This document shows, piece after piece, positions 31,861 through 42,956 of a stretch of 64,000 bases of DNA (positions are counted from its first letter, which is position 1; every line of letters starts with the position of its first letter). Both the position numbers and the translations under genes were made by a program. Source of the stretch: Euphorbia lathyris (lineage: Eukaryota > Streptophyta > Magnoliopsida > Malpighiales > Euphorbiaceae); assembly GCF_963576675.1 (NCBI RefSeq), contig NC_088913.1, positions 27,669,001 to 27,733,000 on the forward strand, written 5' to 3'. The notes beneath the pieces were generated by a model that was not told the DNA's origin, made no database searches, and was given only the letters and a program-made list of their open reading frames with translations.

Positions 31861-32080
31861 TCTAAGTTCGGGGGTCAGTTGCAGTACTGGGAAAATTTGA
31901 GGAGGTTTGGAAGATATTAAGCCTAAAAAAACACAGGTTTAAATGTTTAAGTTAAATGAAGGGCATGTAAGTCATTTCCATCAATTTGTGAAAACCCTAA
32001 TACAACTAAAACGACGTCGTTTTAGTTGTAGACCTACAAAAATATGAGGTTTACGTAATATGTTTCAACTTTACGTCAAT
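31861..32080. other. Foldback centre with 30-bp perfect palindrome
   Basis: This short unique spacer separates the opposing arrays. At 32001-32030 it contains TACAACTAAAACGAC followed directly by its exact inverse complement, a 30-bp palindrome without a loop. Confidence 0.85.
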
Positions 32081-35080
32081 CATCTATTGATAGACATAGT
32101 TTACATAAATATAAATTAATTAACAAATAAAATTATTTTTATTAATATTTTAACACAAATTAATTAGTTTATGTAAAATTGTACAAATGTTACGGAAATT
32201 TATAAAGGTTTTATGGATTTTACATAGTATCAATTTACTTGGACTAGTTTGATCGATATAATTTTATTTTTTATGAATATTTTACTACAAAATAATTACT
32301 TTACGTCAAATTGTACAAATCTTACGAAAATTTGTAAAGGTTTTATGTATTTTACCTAAAGTAGTGTATATTAATGTAAAGTAGTTTGTTGGATAGAATT
32401 AGAATTATTTTTTTATTAATAATTTAACAAAAAATAATTATTTTACATTTTGTACAAATGTTACGGAAATTTGTAAAGGTTTTACGGATTTTACGTAAAG
32501 TAGTGTCAACTTACGTAAGGTGATTTGGTGGATACAATTAAAATTATTTTTTATTAATAATTTAACAAAAAAATTACTTTACGTAAAATTGTACAAATGT
32601 TACGAAAATTTATAAACGTTTTATGGATTTTATAGATTTTCCATAAAGTATTGTAAATTTACGTAAAGTGGTTTGGTGGATAGAATTAAAATTATTTTTT
32701 TATTAATAATTTAATAAAAAATAATTAATTTACGTAAAATTATATTACAAATGTTACGAAAATATGTAACGGTTTTATAGATTTTCCGTAAAGTAGTGTC
32801 AATTTGCGTAAAGTGGTTTGGTGGATAGAATTAAAATTATTTTTATTAATAAATTTTTAAAAACTAATTACTTTACATAAAATTGTACAAATATTACAGA
32901 AATTTTTAGAGGTTTTATGGATTTTACGCAAAGTAGTGTCAATTTATATAAAGTGGTTTAGTGGCTAAAATTAGAATTTTTTTTTATTAATATTTTACGA
33001 AAAAATAATTGCTTTACGTAAAAATTTATGAATGTTAAGAAAATTTGTAAAAATTTTATGGATTTTACGTGAAGTGGTGTTAATTTACATAAAGTGATTT
33101 AATAGATAGAATTAAAATTATTAATAAAAAATAATTTAACAAAAATTTATTACTTTACATAAGGTTTTATAGATTTTTCGTAAAGTAGTGTCAATTTACA
33201 TAAAATGGTTTGGTGGATAGAATTAAAATTATTTTTTATTAATAATTTAATAAAAGTAATTAATTTACGTAAAATTTTACAAATGTTACGGAAATTTGTA
33301 AAGGTTTTACGAATTTTACGTAAGGGGTGTCAATATACGTAAGGTGGTTTGGTGGATAGAATTAAAATTAATTTTTATTAATAATTTAACAAAAAAAAAT
33401 TATGTTACGTAAAATTGTACAAATGTTAGAGAAATTTGTAAACGTTTTATGGATTTTATACGAAAAGTTGTTATTTTACAAAAATTACGTTACGTCAATC
33501 TTGTACTGATAGACATAACATACGTAAAATAAAATTAAATTTACATAAAGTTGTTATTTTTTGTTAAAATATTATTAAGTTCCCAAAATCGAGTTTCACG
33601 TAAATTATTTTCCTTTTACTAAAATCATTTAGTGTTGCTTACTAAATTTATAAATAAATATAAATTAATTAATAAATCATATTATTTTTATTAATAATTT
33701 AACAAAAAATAATTACTTTACATAAAATTGTACAACCGTTACGGAAAATTTTAAAGGTTTTATGGATTTTACGTAAAGTAGTGTCAATTTATATAAAGTG
33801 GTTTGATGGCTAGAATTAGAATTCTTTTTTATTAATAATTTAACAAAAAATAATTACATTACATTTTGCACAAATATTACGAAAATTTATAAAAGTTTTA
33901 TGGATTTTACGTAAAGTTGTATCAATTTACATAAAGTGATTTTGTGGATAGAGTTAAAATTATTAATAAAAAATAATTTAACAAAAATTTATTACTTTAC
34001 ATAAATTGTACAAAGTTTATGGAAATTTGTAAAGGTTTTATAGATTTTCTGTAAAGTAGTGTCAATTTACGTAAAGTGGTTTGGTGGATAGAATTAAAAT
34101 TATTTTTTATTAATAATTTACCAAAAATAATTAATTTACGTAATATTGTACAAATATTACGGAAATTTGTAAAGGTTTTATAGATTTTCCGTAAACTAGT
34201 GTCAATTTTCATAAAGTGGTTTGATGGATAGAATTGAAATTATTTTTTATTAATAATTTAATAACAATAATTAATTTACGTAAAATTATACAAATGTTAC
34301 GGAAATTTATAAAGATTTTATAGATTTTCCGTAAAGTAGTTTCAATTTACGTAAAGTGGTTTGGTGGATAGAATTAAAATTATTTTTTTATTAATAATTT
34401 ACCAAAAATAATTAATTTACGTTAAATTGTACAAATATTACGGAAATTTATAAAGGTTTTATAGATTTTCCGTAAAGTAGTGTCAATTTTCGTAGAGTGG
34501 TTTGGTGGATAGAATTAAAATTATTTTTTTATTACTAATTTAATAAAAAATAATTAGTTTACTTAAAATTATACAAATGTTACGGAAATTTGTAAAGGTT
34601 CTATAGATTTTTCGTAAAGTAGTGTCAATTTACGTAAAGTGGTTTGGCGGATAGAATTAAAATTATTTTTTATTAATAATTTATCAAAAATAATTAATTT
34701 ACGTTAAATTGTACAAATATTACAAAAATTTGTAAAGGTTTTATAGATTTCCCGTAAAGTAGTGTCAATTTTCGTAAAGTGCTTTGATGGATAGAATTAA
34801 AATTATTTTTTTATTAATAATTTAATAAAAAATAATTAATTTACGTAAAATTATACAAATATTACGAAAATTTGTAAGGGTTTTATAGATTTTTCATAAA
34901 GTAGTGTCAATTTCCGTAAAGTGGTTTGGTGGATAGAATTAAAATTATTTTTTATTAATAATTTACCAAAAATAATTAATTTACGTTAAATTGTGCAAAT
35001 ATTACGGAAATTTGTAAAGGTTTTATAGATTTTCCGTAAAGTAGTGTCATTTTTCGTAAAGTGGTTTGGTGGATAGAATT
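32081..35080 (-). repeat. Right-arm tandem array, about 19 units
   Basis: The same about 140-bp unit appears in inverse orientation, marked by GTGGTTTGGTGGATAGAATT, from about 32237 to 35063. A stretch at 33470-33680 (TTACGTCAATCTTGTACTGATAGACATA) repeats sequence near 32070-32120 next to the centre, so the arm probably grew by duplicating the centre together with units. The arm is nearly three times longer than the left one. Confidence 0.85.
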
Positions 35081-35303
35081 ATATTCTTGTATAACTTTAA
35101 TTTTCACTTTTAATATAATTTATTTTATTTTAAATTAATTTGACACATGTCGCAATACTATTCGTTATTGAAACAAAGTAATCCTACTTTGTTTTTAATG
35201 GAAGTGAGGATAGCGGGCACCATATATAAATATATGAAGAAAAAAATAAAATTTATATGTATATTTATACTAATTAGGTTGTAAAAGGCTCAAATAATCG
35301 ATA

Positions 35304-35978
35304 GGGTTAAGGTGTAAAAATACCTCCAACGCTTAGGGTCAGAAGCAATTTTACCACTAACGTTTAAAATTGTACAATTTTACCTCTAACTTTGGAAGCC
35401 AAGAGCAATATTACCTTAACGTTGATAAATTTGGTCAATGTCAGACACTATTATAAAACACATATATTTTTGTTCCGTATTCTGGACCAATTGCATAACA
35501 ATTCGTTCTAAAAAAAAGGATTTTATGTTTTTATAATTTAATAATAAAGGGCGGCCCGGTCGCATTACGCGTCCCCGCTGAGCGAGGGTCCGGGGAGGGG
35601 TCCCACCACAAGGGTGTATTGGGGGCAAGCCTTCCCTTGCCAATTCAATTTATAAATTCGGTAAATTTTTTAATTTTTTTTTTGTCTAGTTCGTACAAAA
35701 AGACAATATATTTTTTATTTTTATATTTTTTTCACATTCCAGCGTATATTTGTGATTTGTTACTAATAAAATAACGCATATATGGAATGTAGATGACAAG
35801 ATTATTGACCAAGAAGATAATTTGATGAATTATTTCTCAAATTGACATAATTTATTAATGTTAGAAGTAAAATTACTCTTGACTTTCAATGTTAGATGTA
35901 AAATTGCATCATTTTAGACATTAAAAGTAAAATTGCTTCTAACCCAAAACGTTATGAGTATTTTTTCCACTTTAACCT
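35304..35978. mobile_element. MITE with about 130-bp inverted arms, interrupted by an Au SINE piece
   Basis: GGGTTAAGGTG at the left and, inverted, CACTTTAACCT at the right begin arms that continue through AGAAGCAATTTTACC/GTAAAATTGCTTCTAA. The flanks AATCGATA (35296-35303) and AATTGATA (35979-35986) suggest an 8-bp duplication. The interior has no gene. Confidence 0.7.
35549..35645 (-). mobile_element. Au-type SINE fragment
   Basis: GGGCGGCCCGGTCGCATTAC followed by GGGTCCGGGGAGGGG and CCACAAGGGTGTATTG is the characteristic 3' half of the widespread plant Au SINE, read on its minus strand. The 5' half with the pol III promoter is missing. It lies inside the MITE at 35304-35978. Confidence 0.8.
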
Positions 35979-36301
35979 AATTGATATTTTAAACTTAAAA
36001 ATGTTGAATTAGTTCTTTTGAATATAGGTTGATAATAATAATATATAGCATATAATTATTAATAAAGTATTTTTTTCATCATATATTGAAATATATTAAA
36101 AAAAATTAAGTACAATTTTAGGTTAAAAAGACTCTTATTTCTTACATTTCTTATTTCGCCATTAAATGGTCAGGACCACTCCATCCCTCAAAGCTGGTTG
36201 TTGCAGAAGTAACAAACATGCAATCTCCCAGTCAAATAAGTTCTAATCAACAAACTTCAAACACTTCATTGTCAATTTCTCACTGCAATCTGATCTGAAA
36301 C

Positions 36302-37634
36302 ATGTCAAATCAGAAACATGTTGCAGTTCTTGCCTTCCCATTTTCCAGCCACCCTAAAAATCTGATGAATCTTTTGCTTAAAATGTCAAATTCAGCTCCC
36401 GATATTCTTTTTTCTTTCTTCAACACTAAACACTGCAATGACTCTTTGCTTTCCGATCTTCACTTACCATCTAATATCAAAATTTACAATGTGGAAGACG
36501 ACCGCTTCACTGGGAATTCTGTTAAAAAAATTGATCTTTTCTTGAATGTTGCTCCTGAAATTCTAACAAAAAGAGTTGAAACTGCGGTTGCAGAAACCGG
36601 AATCAATATCACTTGCATAATAACTGATGCTTTCTTGACGTTTTCCGGTGAGTTAGCAAACAAGTATGAGGCTTCTTGGATTGCCCTTTGGACATCCTCG
36701 CCTATTTCGCTTTCTGCTCACTTCTACACCGAAATTATTCGCAAAAAATGTGCAGATGAAAACATAGGTAAAGATCAAAATGTGGATTTTGTTTCCGGTT
36801 TATCTATGTTGCGTGTGAAAGATTTACCGGCTGAGGTTCTGGGCGTCGTCGGTAAGGAAGAATCAACATTCTCAAAACAACTGTGTCAAGTTGGAGAAGC
36901 ACTTCCAAAAGCTACTGCTGTTGCTATAATTTGTTCTGAGGAACTGATTCCTGAGACGTTAAATAATGATCTGAAATCCAAATTCAAGAATTACTTGAGT
37001 TTGGGTTTTCTTTCGTCACCGCAGCCACCAAATTCAGATTCGGATTCGGATGCGACAGGTTGCCTGTCGTGGCTAGACAGGCAACCATCTAAATCAGTAG
37101 CATATATTGCTTTTGGAACTGTGGCAGTATTATCTGAGAAAGAGATGAAAGCATTAGTTGAAGCTCTTGAATTTAGCAACATACCATTTCTGTGGTCTCT
37201 TAATGATAATTTAAAAGAAAAATTACCAAATGGGTTCGTTGAAAGAATAAGCAAGGAAAAATCGTGCCATGGACACCACAAACTATAGTTTTAGCTCATG
37301 ATTCAGTAGGTGTGCATATAAGCCATGGCGGGTATAACTCGGCGTGTGAGAGCATTGTTTATGGTGTGCCGATGATTTGTCGACCGTTTTTTGCTGATCA
37401 AATGACAATTTCTCGAATGGTGGATGTTGGGTGGGGAATAGGTGTGAATGTTGAAGATGGAGTCATTACCAAGAATGGGTTGTTGAAGAGTTTTGAGCTA
37501 TTCTTTCCATATGGTCATGAGAAAGGGAAGAAGATGAGAGAAAATGTTGAACAACTTAAAAAGTGGCTGCTCTGTCTGATGGTTCTGCTGCTAGAGATTT
37601 CACCGAGTTGATGGGATTAATTTCTATGGTTTGA
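36302..37634 (+). pseudogene. UGT78-like flavonoid glucosyltransferase relic
   Basis: The gene starts at ATG 36302. Its first frame (328 residues) carries the usual N-terminal His (FPFSSHPKN, about residue 17), its partner Asp (CIITDAFLTFSGE) and the SVAYIAFGTVA region typical of family-1 UDP-glycosyltransferases. The frame is lost at an A-run (37257-37261). The PSPG donor-sugar box continues in another frame (VPWTPQTIVLAHDSVGVHIS, GVPMICRPFFADQ). A second one-base shift lies in the A-run at 37558-37562, after which the family's end (SAARDFTELMG) runs to TGA at 37632-37634. Overall length, about 440 residues, is normal. The box core reads HGGYNS instead of the usual HCGWNS, so even without the shifts activity may be altered. 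The closest group by motif is UGT78 (anthocyanidin/flavonol 3-O-glycosyltransferase). Confidence 0.85.
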
Positions 37635-37639
37635 ATTTT

Positions 37640-39200
37640 GTTATTTTTAGGCCATCAAGAGTGTCACAATCTGCCTCCTCGAGACATTAAATATGTGTGG
37701 CATTCTCGAACTAGACCTTCTAATAATATGTGGTGGTGTTAATCTTCTTGGAATGATCAAGACTTAGTTGTTGTTTTTCATTTTATGTTTTTGAGACTAT
37801 GCAATAAAATAACTTGAATAAATTTATTTTTATAGATTGTAATTAATTCATGATTGTCCTACATCGGATGCACAATTTACTTACAGTCACGTAGGATTAA
37901 TAGAATCGATTATTGTGATCTTTTATTTCAACCCATCAAATTACAAATTATTTTAGTCACATTAAATCTATAATCTATGCTTGCAAATTTAGTTAGATAT
38001 ATACTTGTTTCATTTGCGTCTCCTATTGTAAATTTTTTACAATATTTCTATATCCATATCATTTATACAAAAAAAAAAAAAAAAAAAAAAACCACTTTCA
38101 TTTGTGTCTCAAAGAATTCGGTCTTGCTTTCGGGTTTGTTTGCACCAAATATTGGGACACACATCAATTCGTCACATACAAAGAATTTTTCAATTTACCT
38201 CTCCATATGTGGTAGTTTGTACCATTTAGATCGGTAATTTTATCTGCATTTACCTACGTATTAACTTAACTCGATTATTCAGAACAAATAAGGAAAACAC
38301 AAATAACTAATAAAAAGATATCACTAATTTAAAGTATTTTGCGCTTAATTTTACCCATACTCAAGGCATCAAAGGAGAAGGCAAATCGATTTCTCTAACC
38401 TCTAAGGGACGGGTAATGAACCCATAAATAAATCAACAGATTTAGACTTACCTCTTGTAGCACATATCCATTGAATAGTAGTAGAAGTAATCAATATTGG
38501 CTCCGTATCACCGATCTAGGAGGTTACTGCATTGAATGAGCAATCTCCGTTGTTGCATGAACTAAGAACGCAACCCGAGGACAAAGAGGGAAGGGGCGGG
38601 GGCTAGGAGAGAGCAAGAGGGGTTGCCTAATTCAATCTCTCTTGTCTATTTTTGTGTTAGGTTTAGCCTCCTTAACTATCTATGTATAGCTAGGTTAAAC
38701 ATTAACCCTAATCCCAACCCTAAACTGATTAAGTTACAAGCGGACCATAAATGGATCAGTAAATGGGCCAAGTCCCGTTTACTCCATTTTTTTCTACATT
38801 TCCCACTCGCACATAATGGAAACATATTCCATCACTTTGTCTCGTCAATACTCGCAATAGTTCGTACTACCGACATACAATCGAGAACTCAAATGATGTA
38901 TACTCGTTGGAGATATACAACCTCTAGAATTACGTGTATAATTAAGAAATAGTATGATTTATCCTAAACTTCATATCACATCCACTGTAATTATCATTAT
39001 CTCAACAGTTCATCTATATTCACAAATCTGCACCTATGCACAACTATCAGGATTTGCAAAATATAGGACTATAATAAGATGTGAACTTGATAAAGTCTTT
39101 CTCTCTTACTACGTTCTTTCCATAATAACTCATTTTACTTTCCTAGTTGGCCCCTATTCGAGCTGAATTAGTACCTAGCTCTTGAGGGCATTCTTCTAAA
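37640..39200. other. Non-coding stretch between UGT relic and copia remnant
   Basis: Holds an A-run at about 38069-38090. The segment 38340-38960, read on the minus strand, resembles an LTR and leader of a copia element (CT-rich, then AGGTAAGTC), perhaps belonging to the remnant at 39.2-41.2 kb. A matching partner LTR was not found. No gene recognised. Confidence 0.4.
37803..37808 (+). promoter_or_regulatory. Possible polyadenylation signal of the UGT relic
   Basis: AATAAA lies about 170 bp after the presumed stop, followed by further AATAAATTTA at 37818. Confidence 0.4.
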
Positions 39201-39214
39201 GTAGCCAAAATGAG

Positions 39215-41240
39215 TTACACTTCTTGAACTAGTTGAGAGTATCGAGGATGAGTTACACTTCTAAAGTATGTCATCTCATCATGAAAACGAAGGTACCATT
39301 GTCTTGAAGACTGTTTGAGGCCATAGATCGATTTGATCAATTTGCAAAACTTTTTTTCGCAGGCTTCTTGAACTAAATCTATAGGTTGTTGCATGTAAAT
39401 TTCTTCATCCAATTCTCCATTGAGAAAGGCAGCCTTTATATTCATTTGATGTAGCTCGAGGTCCAAACCTGCCATAAGTAAATCTCGTAACATGAGAAAA
39501 TGTCTCATCAAAGTCTATTCTTTCCTGTTGTGCATAGCCCTTGGCGACTAAGTGAGCTTTGTATTTGGATAATGCCATTAGCCTTTCGTTTAATCTTGAG
39601 AACCCATTTTTTTCCAATTTCCCTTCTACCTTTGGGAAAGTTAACCAATAGCCAAACAGGGTTGACTTGCATGGAAGTCATTTCTTCTTCCATTGCTTTA
39701 ATCCATTTGTCCTTTTCGAGACACGAGAGAGCTTGTTGAATATTCTTCGATTCTGGATCATTATAAAGAGTTACTAAAAGAGTTGAGCCTTCGATATCGA
39801 ATCGTCGACAATCAATTTTTTATCTTTTAGCGCCATACGGTTCCGAATCCTAGTAGACGGATTTCATGTATTCATCATAATTCGATATGCTTCCACTGTG
39901 ACCAAGTTCCATATTTTCATAATAATGGGGAATAACACTCCCACTTTCATCCAGATCTAGAGTATTCGTAATGTTCTGAGGTACATTGGCATGATCTTAT
40001 TCCTTAAATTCCTGAGTGGTTTGAACATTATCAGGTTCCTCAGAAATTCTCCTACTCGAATCGAGAGGCCCGTTAGGCTCTAGTTCCTCATAGAGAGTGA
40101 CATCTTGGTCAACGTCGCTAGATTTTGGAAACTCATTTTCCAAAAAGACGACATCACGTAATTCAAATTCTGTAACTTTTCCATCTTCGTTTTCTCCCGC
40201 TATAACATATCCTTTTAACAGTTATGGGTATCTTGTAAAGATACATTTTTTACCCTTTGGTTCTAGTTTCCCAACTTACTCGAGGTGTCATGGGCGGAAG
40301 CGGTGCAACCCCAAGGCTTTAAATAGTTTAAAGCAGGCTTAAGACTGATCCATAGTTTATCTGGAGTGGAAGTTACAGATTTGGAAGGCACTCGATTTGC
40401 ATCTTCCCAAAATGAAATGGGTAAGTTGGCCTCATCCCTCATTGACCTAACCATATTGAGAAGAGTTCTATTCCTTCTCTCGGCAACGCCATTTTGTTGT
40501 GGAGTGTATCGAATTGTCAATTGATGTTCAATTCCTTTTTCATCACATAAAGCATGGAATTCATCTGAAAGATATTCCCGACCTCAGTCAGTTCACAAAG
40601 CTTTGACTTTTCTATCTAACTGATTTTCGACTAAGTTCATGAACTTTTTGAAACAGCTTAATGCCTCAGATTTAAGACATGAGATAGATGTGACCATATC
40701 TAGTATAGTCGTCAATAAAGTGATGAAATAGTAGGCCATGTGCCTTGCCCTCATATTCATTAGACCACAAACATCTGAATGGTTTAATTGTGAAGGGTAG
40801 CCGGCTTTAGTTTTCCTTTTAGGCAAGTCTCACATGGTGGTAATTCGACATGGTTCAAACTACCTAGCCTTCTTTAGCTAATCGATTCATACGATCTTGG
40901 CCTATGTGATTCAAACGAGAGCATGCCATAATAATGCATCTTTATCAATAGAAAAACAAGAAAAATTATTAAGGGAAATGAAATTATTATAAATGCTTAA
41001 CTAAACATCCATGGTAATCAAACCATTCATAAAATAACGAGATCCATAAAAGGCATCTAGGAAACACAACTTGAAGCTATTATCGCTAAAAAAGAAATTA
41101 AAACCCATGTTCTTCAATTGTGCAACAGAAATGAGATTTCGACGAATCTCAGGGGCATAAAGAATATCATGTAGGAAGAGAGTGGCCTCCTTATAGAACC
41201 TACCTACAAGTACCAATCCTTCGAACTTCAACCTTTGAGT
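39215..41240 (-). pseudogene. Decayed copia retrotransposon pol (minus strand)
   Basis: Broken pieces in element order: protease/pre-integrase (DILYAPEIRRNLISVAQL, 41231-41001), integrase core (LNHSDVCG, 40826-40593), integrase third acidic motif (TPQQNGVAERRNRTLL, 40520-40263) and reverse transcriptase start (RLNERLMALSKYKAHLVAKG, MQQPIDLVQEA, SIYGLKQSSRQWYLRFHDEM; 39693-39215). Several frame changes separate them. The catalytic YVDD part of the polymerase and all of RNase H are missing, so a deletion removed the 3' third. Confidence 0.82.
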
Positions 41241-41939
41241 TGTTTTGTACTTAAAACCACTTCGATCCCAAGTGAAGATGAAGCAACCACCGAAGCAGAA
41301 GATTTATGCTTCATCATAGAACTGGAGTGTTTTTATAAGCAGCAAACATCTCCTCAATTCGATGATCAACTGCAGGACGTAGATTGGACGAAACGAGCCC
41401 AAATATGGTGGCCTGACGGCGAGAAATTCGATCCTGATATTAGATTTAAACAAATCTAAAATCAGATGTTTGAACATCTCAGATCTCAATGAAATTGAAA
41501 AAAGGAAAATAGAACCATTCAAACTTCTATTCAAATTCTATCTACAGGTCATTTTCCTTCCAATTTTGCTATTTACAAGGACGGGTCTATAACACTTCGA
41601 TCACCGGAAATGCAGCGTCTCTGTCTCTGACCACCAATAATTAGATCGACGGAATCGACGACCACCGGGCACCCCCAGAACCGCCGCAAGCTCTGTCAAT
41701 ACCACCGTTCTTGCTTCGTCGGACAAACCACCAAGAAAGGAGGAGCGACGTTCAAGAGAGACGTTCACTGATCACGAATCAAAGCCACCGCATTAGACGC
41801 ACAGCCATCATCGGGAAAGAAGATTAACGCTGATGAAGAGGAGAGATTGTCGCCTATCACTGTTGGATTAGGGATTTCGGTTCAAGAAATAGGAGAGCGA
41901 AAAGAGAGCATCCCACTCTTCCTTTTATCAAAATAATAA
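41241..41939 (-). other. Probable 5' part of the decayed copia element
   Basis: The minus strand shows CT-rich leader-like sequence (about 41880-41930), then weakly readable frames, the longest 76 residues (41534-41304). This is where gag and a leader should lie, but no gag motif or primer site can be named. Confidence 0.35.
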
Positions 41940-42313
41940 GGCATAATAAGCATTTGGGTCCCCAAACTAAAACTTTAAAGTCAATTAGAACCTTAAACTA
42001 TTAAAATCATCAATCAGGTCTTTGAACTAAGTAAAAATCATCAATTGAGTCATCATCCTAATAAAAAATCCTCAAGTCCTCATAAAAATCATTCGGTTGA
42101 ACAGTTTCAGACTTTCTTCCCCAAATCCATTTTGAGCCAATACAGAGATCATTACAGTCAATGTCAAATAGTCATAGTTTCTGACTTTATGATAGCATAA
42201 AGACTCAATTGATGATTTTTACTTAATTGAGGGACTTAATTGATGATTTTGATAGTTTAAGGTCATAATTGAGCTTGAAGTTTTAGTTTAGGAGCCAAAA
42301 TCAGTGTTATGCC
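41940..42313. mobile_element. MITE family A, second copy
   Basis: The termini GGCATAATAAGC and GTGTTATGCC and the inner arms CCCCAAACTAAAACTTTAAA/AAGTTTTAGTTTAGGAG match the copy at 11518-11854 over most of its length. The flanks AAATAATAA and AAATAGTAA suggest a 9-bp duplication with one change. Confidence 0.78.
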
Positions 42314-42955
42314 AAATAGTAATAATCATAATAATCGTAATAATATAAATAAAATTAATATATTATATTATATTTTTCATCAATGAAAATGAGGAAGTGA
42401 CACGTCAATCAACTCCATTATTATATATAGATATGTAGAGAATTATGAGATAATTATGAGAGAATTTAGGGATTGATCTAAATTCTATAGAACTTTTAGA
42501 TATAATACGAATAAAATAATCTTTTTATAGATAAATATAATAATATAATTAAAATTAATATATTATATATTATATTATGTTTTTTATCAGTAAAAAAAGT
42601 TAAAGTGACATCTCAACTCCATCTACTGTTTTATATTATGTATAGATTAAAAGAAATTGCTCTTTTTTTTTCTTCACCGGTTTATATTATTTTCTTTCTT
42701 TATTTATCATTTTCCTCCCTTATTTTTGAATACTAAATTTTAAATTTTAATGATTATCTAAATTTTGTATAATTATTTAGTATATTTATATTTTAAGTAT
42801 TTTTTTATTATTTGTTTAAACATCATAAAATTGTATTAGTAAATATAGTTCTTTGGGCAACTTTTTTTTTTTCTATATGCAAATATCACCCATAAGTTTT
42901 ATATGAAAAAAAACTAGCACACGAAAGCTATATTATGAGAACATTATTGAATATT
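42314..42955. other. AT-rich stretch with a 210-bp spaced duplication
   Basis: TAATATAAATAAAATTAATA followed by GTGACACGTCAATCAACTCC (about 42340-42420) recurs, drifted, at about 42540-42630 (AGTGACATCTCAACTCCATC). No gene. Confidence 0.45.
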
Positions 42956-42956
42956 A

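Larger units (their letters stand above)
30708..35231. mobile_element. 4.5-kb foldback transposon with perfect 10-bp duplication
   Basis: The element spans 30718-35221, flanked by ATATATAAAT on both sides (30708-30717, 35222-35231). The outer about 180 bp are inverse copies (GGTGTCCGCTATGG at the left; ATAGCGGGCACC at the right), including ACAAAGTATGATTACTTTG versus its near-complement. Inside, tandem units of about 140 bp run in one direction in the left arm and in the opposite direction in the longer right arm. No protein-coding frame of note exists, so movement would depend on another element. A 10-bp duplication would fit Mutator-type transposition. Confidence 0.88.

Noticed and set aside
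30899..35080. Centromere- or satellite-type array
   Set aside because: Unit length about 140 bp is suggestive, but the arrays face each other, are bounded by inverted termini and a 10-bp duplication, and are too short; a foldback transposon explains it better.
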